Shown here in pieces: positions 12,690-25,699 of a stretch of 64,000 nucleotides of DNA. The notes beneath the pieces were generated by a model. It ran no database searches. It was not told the origin of the DNA and worked only from the letters and a program-made list of their open reading frames with translations. Every line of letters begins with the position of its first letter. The stretch's first letter is position 1. The position numbers and the translations under genes were made by a program. The DNA is from Siphonodentalium dalli (taxonomy: Eukaryota > Mollusca > Scaphopoda > Gadilida > Siphonodentaliidae). Where the stretch lies: assembly GCA_032622095.1 (NCBI GenBank), contig CP136064.1:143857954-143921953 (forward strand), given 5' to 3'.

Positions 12690-15600
12690 AGTATATTAAC
12701 TCTGGCCATCTGCTTCCTCCTACCACAAGACCCTCACCCCTGTCCCATAATCCACTCTCAATGCAGGCTAAAATGTAGTTGGTGGACCCAACTAATCAAA
12801 CAGAGATCAGAGCTAAACGCTCTCGATTAGTTGGGAAGTTGGAGCTTCAATCACTACCCCCATTAGTCTTAGTACGACCTGGTAATATGGCTTACGCAAT
12901 ACAGGTCGTAGAGCCGGTGTTCTTTCAGCTTTGGCGACTATTTTATTTTTTTAAATACACTTAATTTTAAGAATCAACTAACACAGTCATTAATGTTAAC
13001 AATATTGCAATTTATATTAGCTCTGACACCTACCAGAACGTGTGTATAATTCCGTAATTATTTAATCCAAAAATCCAGTCGGAAAACATGTTGACAAAAC
13101 GTGCGTCTCGTGCATGGGAATGTCACCGAACATGATGCAACCCGCATGCCTGAATCAGGAAGTTAACAGTACACATGTGTAACAAATTGGAGTTGGTCAG
13201 CTGTAAAAACTACACGCATGCGCAGATTATAGTTCCCCTCAACTTTAATTGTATCGGGCTGCCTGAATTGTACACTCAGTGTGAAAGCATGTGATTACCT
13301 TGACGTGTGCCCGGGGAACTCACAGGGGGATTCATGAAATGACGGGTCACATGCAATGGTCGACGAACATACGACATGTCAGTGTTTACGTTCTGTTATT
13401 TGACGGATTTTAAGGATAAATGACACGTAGGTGAGTGGATGGTTTCACACTTGTATTAGTGTAAACAATATTTTATTCTCAATAGCAATTGTGTACATAC
13501 ATATACAATTTTAATTACAACACATATATTTATTATAAAATGTTAACACGTGTGTCCCAGCATATAAGAGATGAGAAAAGGATCTGACTGTAAGCTTTGT
13601 AAGCTTATATTTGTCATTTCCCCATTGGATATTCACATGGGTGATAACTGGTTTATCATTAATATCTAAATGAGTTATGTTGACTGCGAATTAATAATGG
13701 ATATATATAGTTTCCTGCCTGCCCACCCCTTAGCGCCCATATGGCCCCCATCAACCCGTTCAAGGAGACAAGGGTTGCCGCATTGTTGATAGCATAGTTT
13801 GTTTTCTCTCAGATAGTCGCGATTCTTTTTGTAAGTAGAATATATTTCTGTACTCTTGCGAAGATATCGATGTTTTGATCTATTGTTAATGACTGAGATC
13901 CTTCCCTCACCAAAAACGGCTAACATAAAACTAAGTTAGATCTAACCTGAAATTCTTATAAGAAGGTCACCGACGATCTAATGTCGAAATTTAACTGTCA
14001 AAAGTGAGATGGGCGGAGCTATAAAACTAACATATTTCACGTGTGCTCAGCTTAGAAGACTGCACAGTAGTTCCACCTTAGAAAATCCCCATTAAAAGAA
14101 CTATAAAATTTCACGTATGCTTTATGTTAGAAAATTTCTACGTTAGACAAAATCGCACATGTGTTTGAAGGTGTCGAGTGATGCTGAACACAGATTAATT
14201 AACTTTCGACAGGTTAAATATATTAAATACCATGCAGCTGGCTTACGTAACAAAAACAATTTCACATATAATACAACATATATATTGCTTTTCAAGACTA
14301 TATAATAAATAATATAATAAATACATGGAATATACACAACAAATCAATATCAACAACACATTGCACTTAATGTGATTTAATTTATATATAGCGGAGAAAC
14401 TCCACAGTTGATTGATCAATGCCATCACCAAAATAGGTAAGCCTCAAAATTCGGAAATGTTCCCGACAAATTCGACATAGTTTCGTTAAATTTGGGCATT
14501 TCGGTTTTTTTTTCTTCCTGAAATTGGATTGTATTTGTTGCCAAAATTTAGGCAATTTATATAAGTGGTTTTCCCATTTATGACCGAATTATATTATATT
14601 ATATGCATGTATGATGTATCCATCTGAGATATAATTATAATGTACATTAATCGGGAGTGCGGCCTACACTTGTTTTTCTAAATGGTGCTATTCAGCGATG
14701 TGTACTGCATTAGACATTTTATTTTTGCAAATTATCTACATAGGGCATGCATGTTATTTTGCAGCCAGTTTTATACACACGTGACGAGTATACTAGTGAA
14801 TTATATATATTTATGACAAAATACCTCATCATTTTCTAAATATTAACACTACCGTACCGTACTTAATTGAAACATGTTTCTAAATTAATAAATATCATCA
14901 AACTATGTAGACAATCATTGCCGATTATAATGCAGTGCACATCCCCTGATTGTACCATTTAGCAATGCGTAGACACATAATTCATGTATTCGTGGTCCAA
15001 CAACTTTAGAGTTATCAATCTTGCATGCCCTTGGACCAAATGATTTGCGATTGGTGTCATTATAACAGTAGAGTTACCACACTTGGTCTATCAACGAGGA
15101 CCACGTTCCACCAATAATGCACATTCCATCGATTATGCGGCAGCATCATAGTGTGTGATACATAGATAGGAGAACGTGGAAGCAGATGAGCTCAGTGGAC
15201 ACAAATATTGTGACGACTGGGGCTTACAATATACAGTTATTGACTGATATGGAGGGAGTTTTGTTATACGTGCATGTTCAATGTGAAGAAAGAAGACAGT
15301 CCATTGGGTCGACATGCTGGCTTGCGAGTTATGACAAGTACCTGTACCGACTTCATATATAATCTGTCGCCTTTTTCAAGGAGAAAAACTACCTTCTCAA
15401 TCTCAAAGACTGAGATCAATTTAAAGTTTGGTGCCCCCCCCCCCTTGGATCCAAATTTTCCAAATCAACTGCCCTAAAAATTCCAAATTTCGGAAATTCC
15501 ATATGCACCCCCTCCCCGTTGGGGTCCAAATTTTCCAAATCTACATCTACTATTCTAAAATATTTCCAATTTTCGGAAATTCTGTAGTTCCATTTGCACA

Positions 15601-16780
15601 CCCCATCATTGGGATAAAATTTCCAACAGGATATTCCAGATATTTCGGAACTTTTCAACTAGTCACCCACCTAGGAGACCAATTTGCCAACTTCGTATTA
15701 CTTTATGTGGGCTTTTTGGACTTTATTGGGCGGGCTTTTCAAAATTGAATGAAATGATATATATCAATAAATAAATACGTAAAATACATCATCATAATAT
15801 ATCAATAATCATAAAATACTATAAAATACAAAAGTTACACATACTCGTAAAAACATATATATGTGGGCAATTTCACGAAGTTGTACTATATTGAGTCCCT
15901 CGGTGATAATGGAACAAAATATAAACCCAATTTTAAATTTAGCATATGAATTAATAATAGTTTTTCTTTCGACATTAATGAATGTTTAAAAAAAAACATC
16001 ATCCTAAAACTTCAAGGTTTATATACATGAGCCGGTCTGATGTACATGCATGAGGATTAACGGAATTTTGGAACATTATATATTTGGGCCCTATAATAAA
16101 AGTAATTTGATGTATATATGTACACTTAGGATTTTGTTGACAGAGTTTTTGGAATAACATGCAATATGTCGCAAGTGTTATATATCTCAAAATTAATTTG
16201 AAACTTATAACGAAATAGACATATTGCATGTTATGATTATAAAAAATAAATGTGTGCATTTATTTATGCGAGCTCAGCCGGATGGGAGATCGAGTAAACA
16301 AATGCAGTGTCATAAATGATTATGATATAGTCATTTAAAGTAAATTATTTTATATGGTCCTCCTTGGGCCTAGTCCATTTGTATGTGAGACCATTCGGAT
16401 GCGATGTCAAAACTAGATGCAGAGTATACTACTGCTCACGATATAGTAATTCATCGTGCTAATCAGAAATACTAGACATTCACATTCTTCTGTGTCATTG
16501 TCTTATGGATTGATTAGGGTGTTTATTTAATCTATTTTATTTATTTATTTTTACCAGTATGTATATATGTTCCATGTTCCGATTTAATGTATATAATCCT
16601 GTTATCTTCTATACTGGAAGGAATAAAGATATATAAGTCCTGTGATCGGCCATACCTCTTAACGCGTACGTTAACAACAGAGGACTGGCATAACTTAACT
16701 GTTATAGCTGACCACATCTCATAATTGTTTGGGCTAAACCCGTCTCATTTGAAACCATAAACCCTCCTGACGTCACACAC
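12690..16780. other. Gene-free intergenic stretch
   Basis: No supported gene. At 15425-15660 a low-complexity segment repeats phrases like ttccaaattttccaaat and gggtccaaattttcc; its reading frames are artefacts of composition. The 83-codon minus frame at 13675-13926 has no recognisable domain. Confidence 0.55.
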
Positions 16781-16782
16781 GT

Positions 16783-16784
<2 letters not shown>

Positions 16785-16866
<82 letters not shown>
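16785..16866. repeat. (AC)n(AT)n microsatellite
   Basis: A run of about eight AC units passes into a long AT dinucleotide run, interrupted once by agct near 16836. Confidence 0.95.
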
Positions 16867-16868
<2 letters not shown>

Positions 16869-16873
16869 GCTTT

Positions 16874-17764
16874 CAGCATTAGGTAGACCTAAACCCCAAA
16901 ACGATCATTATAAGGCAGACAGTTATATATATTTTTAGATTGTGCCATTTCTGCAATATTGTTAAGTAATATTGTTACTTTTACATCCATTAAGGCTGTA
17001 TGTTAACCCATATCAGGATATATACACCATAACAACAGATTATATTTTCCATGGTCTGCCTAAATTTTTTTCAAATACTTTGTACAACTTACGCAGACAT
17101 TACACATCGTTATTAGGCAGACCGATATAGATATATTATACAAAGATTGAGCATTAGGCAGACCGATCATATATATTATACAAAGATTGAGCATTGGACA
17201 GACCGAAATAACCAGCTTGCCATACGATAAAGCAGCCATTGATGACCTGGATGTTAGTTACGATTACGGAAATCGTCGATGTTTACCAAAGCGTATTTCC
17301 ACAAAAGACGGAAACCGTCGATGTTTACCGAAGCCTATTTCCGTAAAACCGGAATTAACAAAATCTCAAGATATTTGTGGTGTGGAAAAAAACCAAGTTT
17401 TTTATGCGCAAGTTTTCTTTGGTACAAATCTGTGATTTCAAAAGAACACCTATAGGTGATGTATAGCGAAGACAAATCTCATTTATATATCCGTGTTGGT
17501 ATTGTAAACTGCCATTGAAAAATGTCAACCTAACTCTGAATTTGCGTATTTAAGAAACATATACACACAAAATAAAAGACACACAAAAGACACTTTTTGA
17601 GGCGGTTCGGCTAGAAACAAGAATTAATAAGGAAGTTTTGGCCCAAAAACTGGATACTAGAATACAAATGAAATGACAGACACCTCTGATTCAATTCAAA
17701 CAACGGCTATAAAATTAGGCAGACTAAAAGTTGTCTGCCTAAATTCGAAGTCTGCCTAATGCTG
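16874..17764. mobile_element. EnSpm-like non-autonomous element with subterminal repeats
   Basis: The ends are CAGCATTAGGTAGAC and, inverted, GTCTGCCTAATGCTG. The same core (ATTAGGCAGAC) recurs inside near 16909, 17114, 17152, 17715, 17733 and 17750 in both orientations, the subterminal clustering typical of EnSpm/CACTA-type elements. No transposase and no clear target duplication is visible. A near-duplicate block (gtcgatgtttacc) at 17273 and 17308 lies in the middle. A related fragment is at 28936-29012. Confidence 0.45.
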
Positions 17765-18455
17765 GTTTATAAATACATCTCGTCTGCCTAAACCGTAAAG
17801 TGTAAACATAAACTGAATAATCCATATGCTTATGGCCCTAATACATGCATAGGCTACTGACTTTCAGAATGTACTATCCAGGCGTTACAATTAAACAAAA
17901 ATCAGAAAAGCTATATATAAATCGAGAGAGAAACAAAAGAAACGTTAAACAAAATTTAAATTTTGTTAATTTAAATTTATTAAACGACGTGACGCTAAAG
18001 GGGAGTAATTTTGATTGTGCTGTTTCGTTGTTGTATTACGACATTGTGGTTAGTTGTTGACCGGCAACAACCTTGTCGATGGTCTCGATCAACGGTCAAC
18101 ACCGTGATGTGTGGCCGCACACGTGACATGATCTGGACCAATGGGAGTGAAGGAGAATGGGGAAAAGTATAACAAATATGGTTGTTTGATTATATTGACA
18201 AACAATGGGAGTGAAGGTGTAGACGCTTTAATCGCTAAAAAATGGTCGAATGATGTGAATTGGATAGTGTGGAATTGGTGTGTAGAATTTTGAGAAAAAT
18301 GAAAATTGAATTGGTGTGTAGAATTTTGAGAAAAATGAAAACGTTGATAGTTCAAAATGTAAATCGGCGCCATTTTGACCGATGATAAACGGAAAAAAAT
18401 GACCGTGTGTATCTCCATACGTGTCGACACGTCCGCCAGCCTGTTTTGTTGACAT
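17765..18455. other. Gene-free stretch with a short tandem duplication
   Basis: No gene supported. At about 18272-18340 a 36-bp segment (gaattggtgtgtagaatttt followed by gagaaaaatgaaaa) is present twice in tandem. Frames covering it on the minus strand are repeat artefacts. Confidence 0.5.
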
Positions 18456-18458
18456 TAA

Positions 18459-18983
18459 AGGGACACAAAATGTTTAGCATATCGCTATAAATTATATAAA
18501 CATAAAGTGGACCAGAAAATAACACCATCGCCACACATCAGATGTGATCATCGCGCTATTTTCATCGAGATAACAGTTAAGTGTGTAACCGATTTGATTA
18601 AATCGCTACTAGCGATTTATTCATATTGAAGTATTACCAAACTATCGTTATAGCGGTTAAAACTTTACAACCGTGGGGAGTTAATGTTACATAAATGTAG
18701 AAATAGCATATGGGAATGTTTTGACGTAAAAAAGAATTACTGAAATACTAAGAGGAAGTCAAATTTTCGTTATTTAAAAATTTGGGAAGAGCGTTTATAG
18801 ATTTTATACGCATTATTATGCACTTTGACAGCTGATTGTGGTGGTTTTAATGCATCGTGTGGTTGAACTGAATATATTTTTCTGAGCAGAATTGACTCCT
18901 CTTCAAAACAATCTATAGATATCAAAGATGATCTGACTTTGTCATTTTGAAATCAGCAAAAGTGCTAAACGTTTTGTGTGCCT
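18459..18983. mobile_element. TTAA-flanked MITE (piggyBac-like)
   Basis: The left end AGGGACACAAAATGTTTAGCA is matched by the inverted right end TGCTAAACGTTTTGTGTGCCT, with TTAA on both sides (18455-18458 and 18984-18987). The interior has no transposase. The AGGxAC start after TTAA is shared with the elements at 1290 and 62946, although their inner sequences differ. Confidence 0.6.
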
Positions 18984-19114
18984 TTAAATTATCAAATCAC
19001 ATCCTCAGCTGTATCTTTGTATCTTTTGGACGTGTCTCGACATTTCCTGTTTATGGTGGTGTTTATGTCCTCCATACTGTATGATTTTGTCATATATGCT
19101 GAAAAATAAATTAA

Positions 19115-22098
19115 TCTATATCTATATTTTCGAATGTCTGTCTGTCTGTCTGTCTGTCTGTGTTCTATAGAAATTCACAGGGGACCATCTAGATGATGCC
19201 AAAGGGGTCTACTAGGAGTAGCTTTTTACGAGAAAGATAATGGTCGGGGTTTTAGAATTTTCTAAAGTGACGCCGTTGTTGTCAGGGGCAGAAAAGGGGA
19301 GGGGCAGAAAAATAAATTGTCGCCGATTGCCACCAAACTTATATATAATAATCCCCATTATATGAGGAATCTAATGGTGTGGTTTAAATATGGCTAAAGT
19401 GGCGCCGTTCGCGTCAGGGGTGCCCGGAAGGGGGGGGCAGATTTGTTTCTGTCCCCGATTTCCACCAAACTTATATATAATCATCCCCATGATATGTAAA
19501 AACCAACGGTGTGGTTTAAAAGTGGCGTCGTTCGAGTCAGGGATGCACGGAAGGGGAGAGGGGCACCAACATTGAAAAACTAATTTTAGCGCCGATCTCC
19601 ACCAAATTGATATAAATTCTTCTTCATTATACAAGGAATCAAATTGTGCGCTTTAACAACGCCAAATTGTTGTCTTTTGGTTGAGAGATTGGGAGGGGGT
19701 GGGCACTAAATTTGATAATAATTGGTTTAGTCGCCGATTGCCACCACACTTATACAAAATCATCCCCATGGTATGAGGAGTCTAATGGTGTTGCTTATAT
19801 CTGTCAAATGTGGCCTCATTCGAGTCAGGGTTGCATTGAAAGGGACAGGGGCACAAAAATTGATGCACAATGTTTTTGCGCCAATTTCCACCAAATTGAT
19901 ACACGTTCTTATCCAATATACGAGGAATCTAATCGTGTGATTTAAAGACGCTATAGTGGTGCTGTTTGTTTGAGAGATGGGGGGTGTGGGTTGGCACCAA
20001 ATTTGATAAAAAAAACATTGTTTAGTCGCCGATTATCACCAAACTTATAAACAATCATCTCCATGATATCAGGAGTATAATCGTGTGGTTTAAGGATGTC
20101 ATAAGTTGGGCCATTCGAGTCAGTTGTGTAAAGAGATGAGAGGGACACAACAAATTATATCTATATGTTTAGTGCCGATTTCCACCAGAATGATACATAT
20201 TCTACTCTGTGATACGAGGACTCTTATCGTGTCGTTTAGATAGACCATATGGGTGAGAGATATGGGGACCTTAAATTTGTTACGAATTTGTATACTCGCC
20301 AATTTCCACCAATTTCATATAATCTCTAATCTCTAATGAGTCTTAGTGTGTGCAGCTTGAGACTGACAAAGGGGCGGGAGGGTCACCAAGATCGTGCTGT
20401 CTGTTTGTCTGTCTGTCTGTCTGTGTGCGTTCTATATATAACTTTACGCGGTACAATCGAGAAGGCACCAAGGCGTTCTAAGAGGGGTAACTGTTTACAA
20501 GGAAGATAACGGTGCAGGTAAAAAAAATTCTAAAATGACGCTGTTGGTGTCAGGGGGAGAAAAGGGGGAGGTCGGGAAAATTAAAAATATATCGTGAAAT
20601 AGTTTTGTCGCCGATTTCCACCAAACGAATACATAATCACCTTCGCAATATGGCGTTGTTCGAGTCAACGTTGCATCAACAATTGATTTAAAAACTATTT
20701 TAGACCAGATATCCACCAAATTGATATATTCTTCTTCTCTATGATACGAGGAATATCATCGGGTGATTTAAAGACGTCAAATTGCTGTCGGTTGGGTGAG
20801 AGATATGGGTCATAACTATTCTCAGAATTTGTTAGTTGCTGATTTCCACCAAACATATATGTAACCATCGTCAGTATATCATGCATCCATGAGTATAATG
20901 GGAGTGGTTTAAATATGTCAATTTCCACCGAATTCATACACCTTTTTCTCTAATGATATACCATGAATTAAATCACATTTGGTGTCGTTTGCGTCGCGGA
21001 TGGCGAGCGGATATGCACTATCATTGATAAGATTGTTATTCGCCTTTATCCACATATAAGTTATATACAGTCACCCAGGCCATCTCCATATCATTAAGTA
21101 GTTTTGGACGTTCACATTTCACAATCCCGACATATGGTGACCCACTTAAGTCACTTGAACAATTATATCTTCTTAACTGGGAATAGCAATCAGGGCATTC
21201 ACAAAATGAGCTAACAAAAAGAGATACATAGAAGAAGCATTAAACGTATATTTATCATTCTATTGAAGAGATACATATATTCCTGCAAACTGTGAGACCC
21301 CGAACCGTCAGAGGATTGCATATATATTATAACAAAATTCAGTCTGTTCCATTCAATACAGTTTCCACAAAAAAGTTACAATTTGTCAAGCGATATGGAA
21401 GGCCTGTTCAAAAATAGTGGTCACAGTGTGCAGTCAAATATAGTATCTTCTGATATACAAGAAAATGCCGTTAGTAGCATAAGACTTTTCAGGATCCTCC
21501 CAATACTGCATATATGACAAGGGGTTTATAACAGACTCCTCGACTGACATAAACAACTCAGAATCTCGCTCTGTGCTTGGCACATGCAGCTAATATTTAT
21601 GCGCATCAACATTTTGTTTAAACTGAGAATATTTTGCCAATATATAGCACCATGAACAGAGGAGCATCTGGAAATTTGAAACATATGTATCTTCATGGAG
21701 ATAGCCAGGTGTCCTCGAGAACTTAGTCGAACCCACCAAATTGATTGATACATCTCAATATTTAAAACCCAATTATCATCTTTTATCGAACTAATGTGTT
21801 TATGATGTTCATGTATCTATTATAATGTCTAACGTATACGCAGTTGTAAATAAATACATACTTCATTATTGTTGGAACGGATTAATCGCGACAAACAGAA
21901 TGACAATTGACAAGGTGAGCCACTACTTATATCCCATGAATGTAATAATCATGTTTTATGATGCTATTTGAATATACAATTTATGAGAAAACGTATAACA
22001 CTTTTAAGCAAGAGCATTCTCTATCCCCAACAAATATCCACAGCATACAGAGGGTTTCTCATCGCATTAACCTGGGCAACGCCGGGTAACCCTGCTAG
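19115..22098 (+). mobile_element. Helitron-like non-autonomous element with internal tandem repeats
   Basis: The right end carries a GC-rich hairpin (CCTGGGCAACGCCGGG, 22071-22086) followed 8 bases later by CTAG and a T, the classic Helitron 3' end. The left end is placed at tctatatctatattttcgaatg before a TCTG microsatellite, an arrangement common in Helitron-like elements. The body holds degenerate repeats of about 120-190 bp built on the phrase 'gccgatttccaccaaac'. A second TCTG microsatellite and leader copy at 20396-20520 shows an internal duplication. The left end is inferred. No Rep/helicase protein is present. Confidence 0.6.
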
Positions 22099-22850
22099 TT
22101 AACAATATAGTGTGCAATAAGACCTCATGAGCTTTTCGGTCGTTATCTAAAAATTGCAGAATAGTACAAAATTAATTAACAGGCGTTGCATGGAAGAAAA
22201 TACACACATATATCCATAAATGTATATAAATATAGTTTGCTATGCCAATATGGCTACGTGCTCCGAGTGATGACATGGTCTATCCCCCTCGAAATAGATA
22301 GCGCTGGATTCAAAACCATGGTGAAATTTGGATGTAATTAGTGTACTAATTAATCTAAAATGCTACTCGAAGCAGGGGGGGGGGGGTCGGCAAAAACTTC
22401 CAGGGTACAAGGTGGAAATTGTGAGATTTTCACATTGTGGGACCCACCACCCCCGGAAAGCATGTTTTTGCCACTCACTTCTCGGACACCCATCCCTCCC
22501 GCCCAATTTTTCCTCTCGAAAATCAGGGACCCACCTTTAAAACAGTCATGTATATTACTTAATCATATGCATGCTGGGGTCACGGCCTCACATGCACATT
22601 ACGTGCCTTTGAACGTGTAATACATGTATTGGTGGGCTAGGTGTAATCCCATTAAGAAATAAAACCAGTCCTTCTAGTAATTAACAGTGATTGTGTTTGA
22701 AAAAGCCAACTTTTAATGCGGACATCAAACAATATTTATAATTAAAGTGACCATGTTAAATTGAAAATATCAAGTTACACATTAAGCTATGTCAATTATA
22801 TTATTAAGACATAAATATTTGCGATAGTATAATAGTGAATAAATTTACAA
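22099..22850. other. Gene-free stretch with a G homopolymer
   Basis: No gene supported. A run of ten or more G at about 22375-22386 lies in a C/G-rich patch; the overlapping frames around it reflect composition. Confidence 0.5.
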
Positions 22851-22852
22851 AC

Positions 22853-23125
22853 CTTGCGCGAATTTTTTTTTTTTTTTTAAGTATTCGATTGTCGCATCGA
22901 CATCAGGTGTGGCAATGTCAGGTGTCTCACTGTTTGTAGTAACGGGTCGGGTGTCATTCTCTCCCTCGTACACATTGTCTTTATCTAACCGCCTTTTTGG
23001 TGTTCTTTTCTTAGGATTTTCGTCAGGAATTGTTTTATGCAGGTACTCTTGGAGTGTATTTTCCATTAATGCTAACTGCATTTCTTTGCTGTGCTCTTTC
23101 ACCAATTTTGTTATCACGGATTTAT
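22853..23125 (-). CDS. Possible internal exon of an unidentified gene
   Basis: On the minus strand this 273-bp open segment (91 codons) is bounded by an acceptor-like ctttcacag before it and a donor-like caag/gtttgt after it. The peptide has natural-looking composition: an acidic-basic helix-like start (KLVKEHSKEMQLALMENTLQ), a basic patch (PKKRTPKRRLDKD), an acidic/Thr tail and a lysine run ending FAQG. No ATG opens the frame, which fits an internal exon rather than a complete gene. I do not recognise the family; it could also be a retroelement remnant or chance. Confidence 0.25.
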
Positions 23126-23394
23126 CTGTGAAAGCCAATATAACAATATCATATATACTGTTTTATCTATTAATATAAACATCATAACAAAATAAAGTTC
23201 CCACTAGTTCCGTCGGAAATATCTCAAGATCTATCTGTATGATTTCAATGAAATTGTCCATATATATATATTTAGGTGAACACAAGCAACGCCCCGTATT
23301 AAGGATTAACCCATCTGCCCTCGCATGTGTGGATGGCGATGAATTTATGGGCAAAATGTCATTTTTTCCATTTTAATGCACTTTAAATTTAAGT

Positions 23395-23578
23395 GCCAAA
23401 TTTTTATCGATTTGTTGAATTTGAACGGTGAAAATTATGTAATACCAGGTGTTATAATATCGGAAATGTTAACCCATGGGTGCTGTAATGCTTGGCTGAG
23501 AACGAATTTAATGTTGTTAACACCCGGTAGTACAGGATTTTCATCTTTCAAATTCAACAAATCGATAAAAAATTAGGC
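23395..23578. mobile_element. Foldback MITE
   Basis: The left arm begins GCCAAATTTTTATCGATTTG and continues as TTGAATTTGAA; the right arm is its reverse complement (ttcaaattcaacaaatcgat then aaaaaattaggc). Pairing extends inward to ccaggtgttataa against ttaacacccgg, so each arm is roughly 60 bp. No coding capacity. Confidence 0.65.
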
Positions 23579-23839
23579 ATACAAATCATTACATGCCCAT
23601 GCGCCATATGTCTTGCATATACATGGTGCCATCCATCAAACTAATCTCCTCAATTAATTATGATTCAGGAGTCCTAAAACCTGCCTTTATACCAAACCAC
23701 ACGGTAAACAACATGGGGTAGCATATGATGTTGCTCAAAATACCAAACTCACGCCTGAGGATATGTCTAGTACAGTCTGTGGCCTGGCGACTGGGGTAAC
23801 TTTGGGATACAGGTGGTCATTCCTTTAAAGTTGCATGTA

Positions 23840-23945
23840 GCATCTTCACAGTATAAGTAAGTAAGTTTTATTTGACAATCTTATGACATTTGACATAGAC
23901 ATAGAAACACATATATGGTTACCCGATACCCCATGCAGTGCAGTA
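23840..23945 (-). mobile_element. Possible 3' tail of a truncated LINE
   Basis: Read on the minus strand the block ends AAATAAAACTTACTTACTTA, the short tetranucleotide-repeat tail style seen in many invertebrate LINEs. No coding part is attached. Confidence 0.3.
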
Positions 23946-25347
23946 TAGGTCGATGCATAGCATGCGAAAAATTCCCGAAATTATCCGCTCTCATAACTTG
24001 TAATCGGAAATTCCTAGACCCGCCTGATAATAAATTAAGCTTTTGGAAATCGTGAATCGGCGTGACGAAGTTTATAAATTATAATGACGAAGTTAAAATA
24101 TAATGGCTTTCTGTGTCGTTTTCTGGAAACAAAAATGTCTCTATAGCTGTGCACAGGATGAGTAACATCTTTGTCTTTTAACTGCCATTAAAAGTAACTG
24201 CATGGTTTTATCACAAGACCAACATTCAAATAGGAATTTACCCAATGCATGGTATTAATAATTACGTACGAAAAACTGTCAAACCTCAAATGGCTTTCAT
24301 TATGGTTATCCAACGTAACATTCAAATAGGAATTTACCCAATGCATGGTATAACAAGAAAACCATAGTCAGAAATGGTAACGCCACCAAGATTATAGTAT
24401 TACATATAAATAGAAATTATAAAAAATACATAAAATAGTTTGATAACAATTGCGTTTAAACAAGTAATCCTTCAAATTATTACTAACAAAGCAAGTAAAC
24501 GATTGTGGGGTCACTCAACAGATTATAAAGACTTGGACTTAGTATACTGTAAATACTAAAATTTAAATGAAATAATTAAAAGATAAAATTTAGCAAGTAG
24601 TGAAAGTTAATTTTCTCATTTAATTTTTGTTTGTTGGTTAAATAAAGCAATAATTTAAATGTAACATTTGTTTTTTTTAAAATGATTGACCGTGGCTCTT
24701 CCAATAATTGCGCGACTGACCTGGTCAATTGTTCTTAAGAAGTTGTTTTGAGAATTACTATGGAGGGAAATAGTTATGGCTGTGGCTTCGCAAGTAATTA
24801 ACTTGGTGACGTGATGTTAACAAATCTGAACTCCAGTAAACCAAGGACGCTCCATACCAAATATAAGGTAAATTAATAATTCTTTAGAAGTTGTTTTAAG
24901 ATTTACTATGGAGGGAAAGAATTGTGGTGCTGGCTTCGCAACTATTTGACCTCATTGTAACAAATATAAATATTAGTCACTCAGGCAATAGATGTATCTA
25001 TTCTGTATATTAAGTTATTGGGTCTTACGTGTCTTGAGATGTCTAAATAGTTTTCGATGGACAGATCGCACAAGGGACCCACGCCAATCTTCTGTTGGGA
25101 TTCCAATTGTTGGCTTATTAAATATGCACATATGCTTAAGATACAGTCGCGCGCGAAGCACGCTCCCGTAAGTCGGGTTTTGGATCCCAGTTAATGAAAA
25201 TATCATTGAAATAATCGATTTCCCCCAATAAACATCCATATATTCAATATACATGTTTTGCAGCAAAATTAGGCAGTCCATATTGGACGCCATCATGGAA
25301 TTTATTTTGTTTTGTTTTAATTTTCACACATATTTATTAGTTATGTG
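23946..25347. other. Gene-free stretch with local direct repeats
   Basis: A roughly 37-bp block (acattcaaataggaatttac...) occurs at about 24223 and again at 24310. A diverged block (actatggagggaaa...) occurs at about 24756 and 24904. The 93-codon minus frame at 25015-25296 has no recognisable domain. Confidence 0.5.
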
Positions 25348-25387
25348 GATGGAGTTCTCATTAAACCTCAAATCCTTATATTGGTTA

Positions 25388-25516
25388 CAGTAATGCCCAA
25401 AGTAATTGACCACTTAACCACAGCAGAATTATGGGTATTTTTTCAGAATTTAAAATCCTGATAAATTACCCATTATTCTGCTGTGCTTAAGTGGTCAATT
25501 ACTTTGAACATTACTG
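25388..25516. mobile_element. TA-flanked MITE (mariner-type), copy 1
   Basis: 129 bp with long inverted ends (CAGTAATGCCCAAAGTAATT ... CATTACTG) flanked by TA on both sides. The arms cover nearly the whole element, giving one large hairpin. TA duplication is characteristic of Tc1/mariner insertion; no transposase is present. Confidence 0.75.
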
Positions 25517-25562
25517 TATGAGGATTGAGTTATCATTAAACCTCAAATCCTTATATTGGTTA

Positions 25563-25691
25563 CAGTAATGCCCAAAGTAATTGACCACTTAACCACAGCA
25601 TAATTATGGGTAATTTTTCTGGATTTAAAATCATGAAAAAATACCCACAATTTTGCTGTGGTTAAGTGATCAATTACTTTGGACATTACTG
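25563..25691. mobile_element. TA-flanked MITE, copy 2 in a tandem duplication
   Basis: Same family and length as the copy at 25388. The 40 bp before each copy (cattaaacctcaaatcctta...) are also duplicated, so a unit of about 175 bp containing the MITE plus its flank has been tandemly duplicated. The right flanking TA has changed to TT. Confidence 0.75.
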
Positions 25692-25699
25692 TTTGTAGA

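Noticed and set aside
13675-13926. 83-codon minus frame with an ATG
   Set aside because: No recognisable domain, no neighbouring gene signals, and length within chance expectation.
15428-15748. Overlapping frames rich in Pro and Phe
   Set aside because: Low-complexity sequence repeating ttccaaatttt-like phrases.
25015-25296. 93-codon minus frame
   Set aside because: No domain or homologue recognised; isolated in repeat-rich sequence.
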